64,000 bases of DNA from Candidatus Deianiraea vastatrix (GCF_007993655.1 NZ_CP029077.1:304744-368743); one strand, 5' to 3'. Numbered from the stretch's first letter, positions 17,456 through 26,828 are shown. Translations and numbers: made by a program. Notes: generated by a model not told the origin, from the sequence alone.

Positions 17456-19876
17456 ATGACTGATATTCTAAGTAAAATTCAAGACGAATGCACGAATATT
17501 TTTATATCCGCCAACGCGGGCTCCGGTAAGACAAAAGTTTTGGTAGATCGTGTCATTTCCCTTATTTTATCGGGAGTTTGTGTTGATAAAATACTTTGCA
17601 TTACATATACCGAAAACTCAACACATGAAATGCAAGAGCGTATATTTTCCAAGATTTCATCGCTGTTTTTGCAAATTAAACAAGGCGATTTAAAGGAGAT
17701 AAAAACCTATAAAAACTATCAAGACCAAGATACCGCCTTGCGTCTTTTTAGGAACGCTTTGCTTGATATTGAAAGGCTAAATGTATGCACTTTTCACGCA
17801 TTTTGTGCGAAAATTTTACGACAAACAAGCGCAGTAACAAATATTTTACCAGATTTTACGATTTTAACCGAAAATGATGTAAAAATGTATAAAAAATATG
17901 TAAAAGATGTGATTTTTGATGAAATTTCCGAGGAAAATGACAAAAAAATAGATAAAATTATAGCGAAATATGGAAAACATTGGTTTGAGGAATTTGTAAA
18001 TAATGGAATTGATAATTTGCATCTTTTTGCCAAAATTATTCGTAAAAAAGAGGAATATCGCGGTATTTATGGCAGTTTTGTTGGGCTTCCAGCAAAAGAC
18101 ATGGAGGATATTTTAAATGACTTTTTTTCAGATTCAATTTTGCAGAAAAATATTGAAAATTCTGCAAATTCAGGGTCAAAACAGTCAGAAATTGTTAAAA
18201 AATGGTGCAATTTAGAGAAAAAATACATAAATGAGGATTTAATTTCTGCATATTTTACAAATGGAAAAATTCGTAGTCGTGGTATGAGTGATGCCGATAT
18301 TTTGGCTGCCGAGTCTTTGCAGAAATTTTGCAAAAATGCCTTTATTTCTCATTCTTTTTTTACAACCTTCCTGCTTCTTGATTTTTTTGAAATTGTCTAT
18401 TTTAAATATCAAAACCTAAAAAATGAACATAATTGCCTTGATTTTGACGATATAATCTATATTTTATATGAAAATATTAAAAATCCTGCCGTTATGGAGG
18501 TAATTTTTGCTAAGTATGATCATATTTTACTTGACGAATCGCAGGATATGTCAAAGCAGCAGTGGGAAATTATAGATGAGATTTTTGGTGAATTCTTGGC
18601 AAATAAAGTCGATAAAATCAAGACAATTTTCGCAGTTGGCGATGAAAAACAGTCGATATACGGCTTTCGTGGCGCAAGTGTTGCAAATTTTCAGCAAAGA
18701 ATGGTTAGTTACGCGCAAAAATCTGCTGATTTTGGTGCAAAATTTGAAAAAATAGAGCTTTTAACTTCTTATCGATCAAGGCCCGAAATTCTTTCATTTG
18801 TAGATAAATTTTGTAAATTAACAGGCGATTTTTCAAATCTTTCAAATGCAAAACATTTGGCAAGCACGCAAGAGGAAGGGGTTGTTTTGATAAATGAAAT
18901 TGAGGAAAGCGAGGAGAAATTTAACTATATTTGGGCAATATGTGACAAAATTTTAGAGATAAATCGTGGTGGCATGGCATTTTCCGATATAATGGTTTTG
19001 GTCAAAAAGCGGAAAAAAGATGGAATTTATGGCAATTTTTTACGCATTGCAAAAGAGAAAAAAATACCTGTAAATTCGGATAAAGAACAGGGAAATATAA
19101 CAAAAATTTGCCTTCTTGATTTCACCGCTTTACTTGGGCTTGTAAACGACATTTTGGATGAATATTTGCTAGCCGGCCTTTTAAAATCGCCGCTTTTTGG
19201 GTTTTGTGATGATGAAATTTTCGAGCTTAAAAAGTCTGGAAGATTAAATATTCATAGCTTGAAATCTGATGAGAGATTTTTCAAAATTTACGATATTTTG
19301 ATGAAAATTAGTGCAAAAACCAATAATATTTCTCAATTTTTTGCACAAATTGCCGAGTATGAGGAGATTTTTGACAAATTTGTCAAATTTTACGGAAAAT
19401 CTTTGATTTATCAAATTTTGGACATTTTAACAACGCAAGGTGATGATGGTGTCTTGGTTTATCGGTACATTCTTGAAAATATTGACGATATTGAAATAAA
19501 AAATCCAAGTTTTGATGGGGTAAAAATAATGACTGTGCATGGATCCAAGGGCTTGCAGGCTAGGGCTGTGTTTTATATAGATGACAATTTTGCGATTGAT
19601 AAACTTGCAAAAAGCGGAAATAGTCAAGGATTTTACTCGATTTTCTTGCGTCCGGATTGCAGATTTTTTACAGCAAAGTCAAGAAGTTTAAAATTTGCAG
19701 AAAGCATGTGCAAGGCCTTGGGTGAGGATTTATTTTCACTTGAAATTGAGGAAAAAAACAAGATTTTTGAGCTATCTGAGCAAAATAGAGTATTTTATGT
19801 TGCATTTACGAGAGCGGCGGAATTTCTGGCTTTGTATGTTAACAATGCATCTTTGATAATTGATTATATTGGTTAA
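17456..19876 (+). CDS. AddA-like UvrD-family helicase lacking the nuclease domain
   Basis: Superfamily 1A DNA helicase of 806 residues. Seen: motif I SANAGSGKT (18-26), motif Ia CITYTENSTHEMQ, motif II LLDESQD (D360/E361), motif III AVGDEKQSIYGFRGA, motif IV SYRSRPE, motif V VHGSKGLQA and motif VI FYVAFTRA just before the end. The N-terminus resembles alphaproteobacterial AddA of the AddAB double-strand-break enzyme. AddA is normally about 1100 or more residues and ends in a RecB-like nuclease. Here the frame stops about 20 residues after motif VI and no nuclease remnant follows before lnt. No addB is in the window. Helicase activity should be intact, with the nuclease supplied elsewhere or lost. 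Confidence 0.8.
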   Translation: MTDILSKIQDECTNIFISANAGSGKTKVLVDRVISLILSGVCVDKILCITYTENSTHEMQERIFSKISSLFLQIKQGDLKEIKTYKNYQDQDTALRLFRNALLDIERLNVCTFHAFCAKILRQTSAVTNILPDFTILTENDVKMYKKYVKDVIFDEISEENDKKIDKIIAKYGKHWFEEFVNNGIDNLHLFAKIIRKKEEYRGIYGSFVGLPAKDMEDILNDFFSDSILQKNIENSANSGSKQSEIVKKWCNLEKKYINEDLISAYFTNGKIRSRGMSDADILAAESLQKFCKNAFISHSFFTTFLLLDFFEIVYFKYQNLKNEHNCLDFDDIIYILYENIKNPAVMEVIFAKYDHILLDESQDMSKQQWEIIDEIFGEFLANKVDKIKTIFAVGDEKQSIYGFRGASVANFQQRMVSYAQKSADFGAKFEKIELLTSYRSRPEILSFVDKFCKLTGDFSNLSNAKHLASTQEEGVVLINEIEESEEKFNYIWAICDKILEINRGGMAFSDIMVLVKKRKKDGIYGNFLRIAKEKKIPVNSDKEQGNITKICLLDFTALLGLVNDILDEYLLAGLLKSPLFGFCDDEIFELKKSGRLNIHSLKSDERFFKIYDILMKISAKTNNISQFFAQIAEYEEIFDKFVKFYGKSLIYQILDILTTQGDDGVLVYRYILENIDDIEIKNPSFDGVKIMTVHGSKGLQARAVFYIDDNFAIDKLAKSGNSQGFYSIFLRPDCRFFTAKSRSLKFAESMCKALGEDLFSLEIEEKNKIFELSEQNRVFYVAFTRAAEFLALYVNNASLIIDYIG

Positions 19877-19922
19877 AGGTTGTTGCAAAAAATATAATTT
19901 TTTAAACAAAATGCTGTATTTT

Positions 19923-21413
19923 TTATTTGAAAATTAGTGTTTTTTCATCTTTCCTATCAATTTTTGCGATAACCTTCCCATATTTATCAATAATTGCGGA
20001 AATTCCTGTGTTTGCGACCCTGATTACTGGAACTTGGTTACGAATTGCGGCGATTCGTGCGTGTGCAAAATGCTGATGTGGGCCTATTGAATTTCCAAAC
20101 CAGCCATCGTTACTTATGGTAATTATGTAGTCTGGATGGAGCTTTTTAACGTTTTTATCGAAAAGAATTTCATAGCAAATAAGGGGTACAAATTTTTTGT
20201 CAAAAATATTCCATACCGCGCGTTCTTTACCCCTTGAAAATGAAGGCAAAAAGCCGATTTTAATTGGTATTAAAGGTACATACTCACCAAATGGCACAAG
20301 ATTTATTTTATCATATATTTTTTCAATTTTTTCATTTCCCATTAAAAATGCGGAATTTGTGTAATTATCGCTTTCATCAAGACCAACGCCGCCGAAGACT
20401 ATTTTTGTATTTTTCCCAATTTCTGACTGAATAATTTCAAGATAAGATGCGGTATTTTCATCCTGCGGGCTGTCTTTATTAATTGAATATGGAATTGATG
20501 TCTCCGGCCAGATTATAAGATTTTGTGCGTTTTTATCAAGGTTTTTCATTATTTCGCGAGTTTGCAAATGGTGAACTTCAAGTGATTTTTGAACATCATG
20601 AAATTTTTGGTATTGAGTAAAATTTGTCTGTAAAAGCCCGATATTAAAAGGGATTTCAAGTTTTTCTTGGTGGTTTAGGCGGAAAATTCCAAAAGTTAAA
20701 AATAGCGTGTGAATGAGGGCAATAAAGCAAATTGCACAGATTTTTTCCCATTTTGCGATTTCGGCCAATAAAATCGTTGGAATTAGATATAAAAGCACTG
20801 CAAAAAAGCTAAAAAGATTTATGCCAATTACAGCAAGCGGCTGTAGCCATGCGTCAAGTGCGCCAAGCGTCATGCCGATTTGCCACCATGGAAATGGAAA
20901 AATCATCGATGCACGCAGTCTTTCGGACAAAATCCACAATAGTGAAAAGGCGAAAATTTGCATAGCGCGATTTGAAATATTTGGCAAAATATACCGCCAA
21001 ATTGCCATGCAAAGTGTTAAATATATCGAGAAATAAAGGGGAATTACAGTAAGAGCAAGGGGAAGAAGAATGATAAATCTCATGTCTTCAAAAAGCGAAA
21101 AAGCTATCCAGTGTGTATTTGCAAAAAAGTAGCCAAGCCCGAATGCAATTGAGTATTTTGCTGCAGTTTTGACATTTTCCGTCTTTTCCAGCTTTGCGTA
21201 AAAATATGGCAGGGATATAAACAAAGCGGGAAAAAAATACATTGGCGTGGACGCAAATATCGAGATAAATCCAGCAAAAAATAGCTTTACATAGATATGG
21301 TTTTTTGGATTTATTTTAAGCAAAAGCCTCAGCCAGATTAGTTTATTAATGCTGTCAAAATATTGATTTGCGCAGACGGCCACTGTGCAAGACATTTTTG
21401 ATATTGCTTTCAT
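19923..21413 (-). CDS. lnt: Apolipoprotein N-acyltransferase
   Basis: Inner-membrane enzyme that adds the third acyl chain to lipoproteins. The 496 residues show an N-terminal membrane half and a C-terminal nitrilase-type domain. The catalytic triad is visible: E304 in WPETSIPY, K369 in DKINLVPFGEYVP and C413 in LICYEILF. Its presence fits a cell with outer-membrane lipoproteins, and two lipoprotein genes occur in this window. It converges on the addA-like gene and is followed on the same strand by nothing within reach. Confidence 0.93.
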   Translation of the reverse strand: MKAISKMSCTVAVCANQYFDSINKLIWLRLLLKINPKNHIYVKLFFAGFISIFASTPMYFFPALFISLPYFYAKLEKTENVKTAAKYSIAFGLGYFFANTHWIAFSLFEDMRFIILLPLALTVIPLYFSIYLTLCMAIWRYILPNISNRAMQIFAFSLLWILSERLRASMIFPFPWWQIGMTLGALDAWLQPLAVIGINLFSFFAVLLYLIPTILLAEIAKWEKICAICFIALIHTLFLTFGIFRLNHQEKLEIPFNIGLLQTNFTQYQKFHDVQKSLEVHHLQTREIMKNLDKNAQNLIIWPETSIPYSINKDSPQDENTASYLEIIQSEIGKNTKIVFGGVGLDESDNYTNSAFLMGNEKIEKIYDKINLVPFGEYVPLIPIKIGFLPSFSRGKERAVWNIFDKKFVPLICYEILFDKNVKKLHPDYIITISNDGWFGNSIGPHQHFAHARIAAIRNQVPVIRVANTGISAIIDKYGKVIAKIDRKDEKTLIFK

Positions 21414-21453
21414 AACTTACAAAGTAATGCGTTTTATTTTAGTTTAAGGATTT

Positions 21454-22002
21454 TTATTTGCAAGATATAAATTTCAAAATTCTCCTGCCGTATATTGAAA
21501 TAAAGAGTAAAATCCAGAAGCTGATTTTTCCAAATATAAGACGCAAGATTAACAGCTTTTCAAGTGCGTAGTGATGTGCGATAATGGCGTAGATAATTGC
21601 CTTTACAAGGAAGTAAATTGACCACACAATAGTGAGTTTTCTAAAGTATCCATCGAGGTTTTCTGTCATCCAAGGTTTTGCAAATTTTGCAATTATTGTT
21701 TCTTTGTTGCGAAGACTGCAAGCAAAATAAATTCCGGTAAAAGCATTTGTTAGTGCTGATTCATATTTAAATAAAAGGGTTTTTTGTAAATATAGGTCGC
21801 AAATACTGAATATTATTGTAATTATTGCGGAAAATTTAAAGAAATTGCTGATTTTTATCTTTTTAATGCGAAAAAATATCACTTGCAAGATTACGGTAAT
21901 TATTGCCGAAATTAAAGCAAATTTCGTGCCATAAAAATGATTGACTATATAGAAAATCAGTATCGGCAGGAAGTCTTTTGTGATGAATTTGAGGGTTTGC
22001 AT
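21454..22002 (-). CDS. yciB: YciB/IspZ-family inner-membrane protein (septation protein A)
   Basis: 182-residue protein with about five or six hydrophobic helices. The start FITKDFLPILIFYIVNHFYG matches the family opening (FLPvxxFF..Y...G), and KPWMTENLDGYFRKLTIVWS matches its conserved KxxW...W.KL block. Members act in envelope integrity and cell division in ways not well defined. It lies 40 bp upstream of lnt on the same strand. Confidence 0.75.
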   Translation of the reverse strand: MQTLKFITKDFLPILIFYIVNHFYGTKFALISAIITVILQVIFFRIKKIKISNFFKFSAIITIIFSICDLYLQKTLLFKYESALTNAFTGIYFACSLRNKETIIAKFAKPWMTENLDGYFRKLTIVWSIYFLVKAIIYAIIAHHYALEKLLILRLIFGKISFWILLFISIYGRRILKFISCK

Positions 22003-22043
22003 GGATTGACTTGTTTAACTAATATACATTGAATTATTAAAAA

Positions 22044-22244
22044 TTATTTAAATTTTTTACCTGCAAAAAATGACATTATTAAAGAAACAATCCATTTTAT
22101 ATTTTCTGTATCTTTTTGTAAAATAAAATACAACAATACAATAAATGCAAAAGATGTGGCAAGAATAATTTTTAAATTTTGATGCCAAAAATTCTCTTTT
22201 AAACTTTTTTCTGCTAAATTTGAATTTTGTTTAATTTTACTCAT
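22044..22244 (-). CDS. Small two-helix membrane protein, candidate toxin of a Panacea pair
   Basis: 66-residue protein: a polar N-terminus, one clear membrane helix (LKIILATSFAFIVLLYFIL, about 24-42), a short charged loop (QKDTENIK), a second hydrophobic stretch (WIVSLIMSFFAG) and a lysine tail. Its ATG (22244) lies inside the end of the Panacea-domain gene, an 8-bp overlap typical of toxin-antitoxin operons. Panacea antitoxins are known to pair with very diverse toxins, including small membrane proteins. The toxin role here is inferred from size, topology and position; no sequence family is recognised. Confidence 0.55.
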   Translation of the reverse strand: MSKIKQNSNLAEKSLKENFWHQNLKIILATSFAFIVLLYFILQKDTENIKWIVSLIMSFFAGKKFK

Positions 22245-22740
22245 TTTCTCCTAAAATATTTTCAACAGATTTCTCAAAATATTCTTCAACCAAGGGAAGA
22301 GGTATTGGCGTGTTCCATCCAGAGCCTTGTTGTTTTACAACAACATCCCAAGGTGAATTTTCCTCATGCGACCAATCAGAAAGTTGACCTGCTGTATTTT
22401 TACCCCATTGTCTTACAGTTTCTTCGACAATTTTTGTCAACTTTGGATCATTTTTAACTGATAAATCGTAGTTATTAAAATCTGTAGACATTATTTTATT
22501 ATAATTTTTATCTACTTTTGGAAAAACTGGACCATAAGGCCAAGCTTTAGGAAGTTCATCAATGACGGAATCTATTTCTTCGTCATCAATATCTTTAACT
22601 TTTTCTGTTGGCTGTATATTGTTTATTAAAGCAAATCCTAAAATTAGATATATTAATTTGTGAATTTTTGTTTTACTTTCATGATGACCATACTTCTTGC
22701 ACAAAAAAATTATATCTTTTGCTAAATCAACTGTTTTCAT
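22237..22740 (-). CDS. Panacea/DUF4065 (SocA-like) antitoxin-type protein
   Basis: 167 residues from ATG 22740; a TTG two codons upstream is unnecessary. Family features seen: KIHKLIYLILGFAL near the N-terminus, PKAWPYGPVFPKV in the middle and LSDWSHEENSPW near the end, the last being the conserved Leu-Ser...His...Trp block of DUF4065. The domain is used as a general antitoxin module (PanA) and in the SocA proteolytic adaptor. It is followed by an overlapping small membrane protein gene, the expected toxin position. Both are on the minus strand with a 177-bp AT-rich intergenic region upstream (22741-22917) shared with a divergent lipoprotein gene. Confidence 0.75.
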   Translation of the reverse strand: MKTVDLAKDIIFLCKKYGHHESKTKIHKLIYLILGFALINNIQPTEKVKDIDDEEIDSVIDELPKAWPYGPVFPKVDKNYNKIMSTDFNNYDLSVKNDPKLTKIVEETVRQWGKNTAGQLSDWSHEENSPWDVVVKQQGSGWNTPIPLPLVEEYFEKSVENILGENE

Positions 22741-22866
22741 AGGCAAAAATAAATAAGTCTACTAAATTTATAACATAAAAACTATTAAAGTCAATTAATT
22801 TTTTGGAAGCATTTTTTTTATTTTCAAGATATAAATAATATTATATATAATTTTTTTGTTAAACAC

Positions 22867-22896
22867 TTGACAATAAAAAAATAACTGCTTTATATA
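22867..22896 (+). promoter_or_regulatory. Probable promoter of the small lipoprotein gene
   Basis: TTGACA (22867-22872) preceded by C, 18 bp, TATATA (22891-22896), followed by GG. The predicted start of RNA near 22903 leaves about 15 nt before ATG 22918. Confidence 0.65.
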
Positions 22897-22917
22897 GGTA
22901 TATTTTTGATTTTTATT

Positions 22918-23199
22918 ATGAAACTACCTTTACTTTTACTAACAGTGACTTTGGCATCTTGTTCTTACAAGATACAAAAACACAACTGTCCAGAGCTAAA
23001 CAAGTCTTTTAAGGAAAAGCCTATGCATTTTAGCAAATGCTCTTATGCTCCTTTGTGGCTAAATCCTATGTTCCCTGCAGATTATGCAGATTTGAATAAG
23101 CATTTACCAAAAGATGCAAAAGTTGTTTCAATAGAGCAAAAAGTGTATCCATTTGTTCTATTTACTAAAACTTGCATAGAAGCTGACTATACTATGTAA
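22918..23199 (+). CDS. Small lipoprotein of unknown function
   Basis: 93 residues from ATG 22918. The signal peptide MKLPLLLLTVTLASC ends in a clear lipobox (L-A-S-C), so the mature protein should be lipidated at C15. Several further cysteines (in HNCPE, FSKCSYAP and FTKTCIE) could form disulfides. The mature part is short, with Pro-rich segments. A promoter lies just upstream and a hairpin terminator just downstream, so it forms its own transcription unit. No family is recognised. lnt at 19923 would acylate it. Confidence 0.7.
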   Translation: MKLPLLLLTVTLASCSYKIQKHNCPELNKSFKEKPMHFSKCSYAPLWLNPMFPADYADLNKHLPKDAKVVSIEQKVYPFVLFTKTCIEADYTM

Positions 23200-23212
23200 T
23201 TAACCACCAAAC

Positions 23213-23248
23213 GCGTCAATGTAAAAATTGGCGCTTTCGCTTCTTTTT
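23213..23248 (+). terminator. Rho-independent terminator
   Basis: GCGTCAAT (23213-23220), a 6-nt loop and ATTGGCGC (23227-23234) form an 8-bp stem with one G-T pair, followed by a T-rich run to 23248. It sits 14 bp after the lipoprotein stop codon. Confidence 0.75.
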
Positions 23249-23327
23249 GAATCTTAAAATATATCTTTTGCTGTTTTATCGCAATGCTTTCTTCCACTGC
23301 ACGACGCAACATTTAGAATTATTACTT

Positions 23328-23356
23328 TTGGCATACACTACGACATATTTTATGCA
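23328..23356 (+). promoter_or_regulatory. Putative promoter of the der operon
   Basis: TTGGCA (23328-23333), 17 bp, TATGCA (23351-23356). It lies after the lipoprotein terminator and about 70 bp before the der ATG. Both boxes are imperfect. Confidence 0.35.
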
Positions 23357-23423
23357 ATATAAAAGATATTTTTTTTATTTGCAAATAATATTTAAGCATT
23401 TATGCTCTAAAAAACATGAATTT

Positions 23424-24878
23424 ATGTACGTAAAAATAGCAATTGTCGGGCGGCCAAATGTTGGAAAATCTACCCTCTTTAATAAGATGGTTAAGAAAAA
23501 TTCCTCGATAGTATTTGATACCCCTGGAGTAACACGTGATAGAATTGAGGCAGTTACTGACTTTTTTGACATGAAACTCAAATTAATCGATACAGCAGGC
23601 TTTGATAATACAAAAAGTGATGAAATTTCGCAGGAAATGATTAAGCAAAACATAAAAGCTATTGAAGATGCGGAAATTATACTGTTTTTGGTCGATGCAA
23701 AAGATGGAATTAACCAATTGGACACAAGCTTTGCAGAGGTTTTGCGCAAATTCAATAAAGAGGTTATTTTAGTTTGCAATAAGACTGAAAAAAAGCCACA
23801 AGACGATATAATGGGGGAAATTTATCAACTTGGGTTTAAAAACATGGTATTTGTCTCGGCGGAGCATAAAATCGGGCTTGAAAAACTTGCAGATCAGCTT
23901 AAAAAATCCTATCTTAATAAATACAATATTGACCTTGGCGAGATGGCAAAACTTGACACGGAATCAGATGCCTATATCGAAAAAACCGACAGACTTTCAA
24001 TTGCAATTGTCGGGCGACCAAATGCCGGAAAATCAACCATTTTTAACAAAATCCTAAATGACGAAAGATCAATTGTCAGCGAAGTTGCTGGAACAACAAG
24101 AGACTCAATTCATCAAGAAATTGAGTATGGTGGTAAAAAAATTGACCTAGTTGACACTGCTGGAATTCGTAAAAGACTGAAAGTTGACGATAGAATAGAG
24201 GAATTCTCGGTTGAAAGTGCGTTTTATTCAATAAAATTCTCAACTGTTGCAATACTTTGTATGGACGCTAAAAATGCGTTTGAATCGCAAGATTTACGCA
24301 TAGCGAAATTTGCAATTGACGAAGGCCGTGGGCTTGTGATAGTAATGAATAAATGGGATTTGCTTACCGAAAAAGAGCGAGAAAAAATCATAGACGGAAT
24401 GGAAAAATTTCTGCAAAATGTATTCCCAAAGACAAGAGGGCTGCCGTTTTTTACGATTTCGGGAAAATTTGATGAAAATATAAACGAAATACTCGATGAA
24501 TGCGTGGTTTTAAATGACATTTGGTCAAAGCGTATAAATACTGCAAAGCTAAATGCGTTTTTGCGTGAGGTTTCGCAAAACAGCCCAGCGCCAAGATGTA
24601 AGGGGCATGAAGTTAAGGTAAAATATGCAACTCAAATTTCAACTCGCCCAATGACACTGTGCATTTTTACCAATATGATAGAAGGGATAACAGATTCATA
24701 TCAAAACTTTTTGGAAAATGAAATTCGTAATAAATTTGGTATTTTCGGCGTTCCAATTCGTTTTAAGATTAAAAAATCCGACAACCCATTTAAACCGGTT
24801 GCAAGACCAAAATTGCGCACTCCGCAGGTTACAAAAAGATTTGCAAATGTTGTAAAAAAGAATAAGAAAAAAACTTGA
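23424..24878 (+). CDS. der: Ribosome-associated GTPase Der (EngA)
   Basis: Double-GTPase that helps assemble the 50S ribosomal subunit. 484 residues from ATG 23424. The open frame extends 59 codons upstream, but the family begins right at MYVKIAIVGRPNVGKST. Seen: first P-loop GRPNVGKS (9-16) with DTPGVTRDR, second P-loop GRPNAGKS (197-204) with DTAGIRKR, NKWD of the second domain, and a C-terminal KH-like domain with a lysine-rich end. It opens a compact cluster der - DD-peptidase - merR - SH3 - pth. Confidence 0.95.
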   Translation: MYVKIAIVGRPNVGKSTLFNKMVKKNSSIVFDTPGVTRDRIEAVTDFFDMKLKLIDTAGFDNTKSDEISQEMIKQNIKAIEDAEIILFLVDAKDGINQLDTSFAEVLRKFNKEVILVCNKTEKKPQDDIMGEIYQLGFKNMVFVSAEHKIGLEKLADQLKKSYLNKYNIDLGEMAKLDTESDAYIEKTDRLSIAIVGRPNAGKSTIFNKILNDERSIVSEVAGTTRDSIHQEIEYGGKKIDLVDTAGIRKRLKVDDRIEEFSVESAFYSIKFSTVAILCMDAKNAFESQDLRIAKFAIDEGRGLVIVMNKWDLLTEKEREKIIDGMEKFLQNVFPKTRGLPFFTISGKFDENINEILDECVVLNDIWSKRINTAKLNAFLREVSQNSPAPRCKGHEVKVKYATQISTRPMTLCIFTNMIEGITDSYQNFLENEIRNKFGIFGVPIRFKIKKSDNPFKPVARPKLRTPQVTKRFANVVKKNKKKT

Positions 24879-24881
24879 TTT

Positions 24882-25904
24882 ATGAAGATATGCAACCTAT
24901 TTAAAATCTTGATTTTTACTCTTACCCTTTATCTATTACCAAGTCAAAAAGCTAGGTCTCAAGCCGTTTTTGTATATGATGTAAATGGTGAAGAGGTGCT
25001 TGCTGCGAAAAACGAACTGGCCAAATTATACCCAGCATCAACCACAAAGGTTATGACGCTTTATATTGCATCAGATGCTATTAAAAGTGGGAAAATAGGC
25101 ATTTATGACAAAATTTCCGTCTCACGCGAAAGTGCAAGACAGCAAAGAACAACGGCAAATCTTGAATATGACGAAGAAATTACCTTTAAAAATCTAATGC
25201 TCCTTGCCGGAACAATCTCCGCAAATGACGCGGCTTACGCAATTGCAGATGGAATTTCAAATCAAAATACATCGCTTTTCATAAAAAGCATGAATGAAAA
25301 AGCAAATGAGCTTAAAATGTATGGCACAAATTTTGCAAATCCAACAGGGCTTCATCATGACGATCAATATTCAAATGCACATGACATCGGAATAATGATG
25401 CAAAATTTTATGAAAAATCATCGTGGATATAGTGGCGCGCTTAAGTCAAATGGCATATTTTTTAAGGGCAAGTATTATAGTCCTGTTAATTTGGTTGGGC
25501 AAAATTATAAGTGCATGAAAGGCTTTAAAACTGGATTTACTGCGAAAGCGGGGTATAATATAGTAACCAATGTTAAATGTAAAGACTATAATATAGTTGC
25601 AACTTTGCTAAATTTTAATACTTCTAGGGATAGAGATTTTTATCTAGCGGAGGTTTTAAATTACGCACTTGAAAAAGTTGGAGAAAAAAAATACCAAGAT
25701 AAAAGAGATTTTTATATGACACTTGAGCGAAATGACGATGAAATTTATTCTACGAAGATAGTTTTTATGCAGTTTTTACCGTTTTTACATGGTAATAAAT
25801 ATTACACAGTATTGTCAAATATTGCAGATTACGCTTATAATGATTATATAAAACAGCATGTTGATTATGTTATGAGGTCAAATATTCCGTTTCCAAAAAA
25901 ATAA
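24882..25904 (+). CDS. D-alanyl-D-alanine carboxypeptidase (S11, DacD/DacF type)
   Basis: Periplasmic penicillin-binding protein that trims D-Ala from peptidoglycan pentapeptides. 340 residues with a signal peptide ending near ARSQA. The three active-site motifs are present: S53-T-T-K56, S113-A-N115 and K216-T-G218. No clear C-terminal amphipathic anchor was identified, although the last 25 residues are basic. It starts 3 bp after der. With murJ, lpxC and the D-Ala-D-Ala dipeptidase it shows that the organism makes a wall and an outer membrane. Confidence 0.92.
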   Translation: MKICNLFKILIFTLTLYLLPSQKARSQAVFVYDVNGEEVLAAKNELAKLYPASTTKVMTLYIASDAIKSGKIGIYDKISVSRESARQQRTTANLEYDEEITFKNLMLLAGTISANDAAYAIADGISNQNTSLFIKSMNEKANELKMYGTNFANPTGLHHDDQYSNAHDIGIMMQNFMKNHRGYSGALKSNGIFFKGKYYSPVNLVGQNYKCMKGFKTGFTAKAGYNIVTNVKCKDYNIVATLLNFNTSRDRDFYLAEVLNYALEKVGEKKYQDKRDFYMTLERNDDEIYSTKIVFMQFLPFLHGNKYYTVLSNIADYAYNDYIKQHVDYVMRSNIPFPKK

Positions 25905-25954
25905 ATTGAATATAAAAAAAGTTTTGTGTATATGTAGATAAACTGAGATTTGAT

Positions 25955-26344
25955 ATGTATAAAATTGGCGATGTTGCAAAATTAACAGGTATTAAGACTC
26001 ATACTATTCGCTTTTGGGAGAAAAAATTTCCACATATTAAATCTGCAAATGAAAAGACTAGAACTAGATATTATGATTCATTTTGTATATCGGAGATAAT
26101 TAAAATTAGAGATTTACTAAAGGAGCATAAAGTTACCTTGGCTGGAATTGAGAAAATGATGCATGATGGTAAAATTAGGCCAAGAAAAATTAAGAAAATG
26201 CAAAATATTGCTGTTCAAGGTGTTTTATTTTCTGATGAGGTGTCTGATGTTAAGATTGATGGCACTAGGCTTGCGATGGTAAGAATTGGCATCAAAAAAG
26301 AACTTTATGTCATAAAAAATATTTTAAAAGATCTTTTAAAATAA
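25955..26344 (+). CDS. MerR-family transcriptional regulator
   Basis: 129 residues. The N-terminal MerR helix-turn-helix is plain: MYKIGDVAKLTGIKTHTIRFWEKK is the family opening (residues 1-24, key pattern IGDVAKLTG-x5-IRFWEKK), then TRYYDS and a short helical linker. The C-terminal part is lysine rich and has no known effector-binding domain or conserved cysteines, so the signal sensed is unknown. It lies between the DD-peptidase and an SH3-domain protein and may act on envelope genes, which is inference only. Confidence 0.85.
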   Translation: MYKIGDVAKLTGIKTHTIRFWEKKFPHIKSANEKTRTRYYDSFCISEIIKIRDLLKEHKVTLAGIEKMMHDGKIRPRKIKKMQNIAVQGVLFSDEVSDVKIDGTRLAMVRIGIKKELYVIKNILKDLLK

Positions 26345-26346
26345 AT

Positions 26347-26826
26347 ATGCTTAGGTTTTGGTTGTTTATATTGTTAATTTCATCTTACTTAAATGCAGCA
26401 AAAGCTGATGACGATATTAAAAAATTTGTATCATTAAAAGGAAAGATTACAAATATTAGAAATGGACCAGGTGAAGAGTATCCAGTAATTATGACCTACA
26501 GTGGAACATACATGCCTCTTGCAATTTTACATAGAATTGATGATTGGTATATGGTAACTGACTATCAGGATAAAACAGGCTGGGTAAAGGTTAATTTGGT
26601 AAATGGAAATTCCAAAAATAGAAATATTATTTTTACACAAGATGCTTACATATATAAAGTTATAAAGGATAAGATGGTAAAAGTTGCAAAAGTTGAAAAA
26701 AATATGACTGCAAATTTACAATTTTGTAATAAAAAACTGTGCAAAATTAGAATGAGAAAATGGAATATTTCCGGTTATGTGCAAAGAAAATCAATATGGG
26801 GTGTTCTTGAAAATGAGATTTTATAA
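26347..26826 (+). CDS. Secreted bacterial SH3-domain protein
   Basis: 159 residues: signal peptide (ending near LNAAKA), then one clear bacterial SH3 domain (KITNIRNGPGEEYPVIMTY ... DDWYMVTDYQDKTGWVKVNLV, about 32-85) and a second, weaker SH3-like half to the C-terminus with the cysteine pair C127/C132. Such domains bind peptidoglycan or proteins in the periplasm. It is 2 bp after the merR-type gene and 2 bp before pth. Confidence 0.8.
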   Translation: MLRFWLFILLISSYLNAAKADDDIKKFVSLKGKITNIRNGPGEEYPVIMTYSGTYMPLAILHRIDDWYMVTDYQDKTGWVKVNLVNGNSKNRNIIFTQDAYIYKVIKDKMVKVAKVEKNMTANLQFCNKKLCKIRMRKWNISGYVQRKSIWGVLENEIL

Positions 26827-26828
26827 GT

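Noticed and set aside
23247-23423. 59-codon N-terminal extension of Der
   Set aside because: It starts in the T-run of the upstream terminator and Der proteins begin at the first G domain; ATG 23424 fits.
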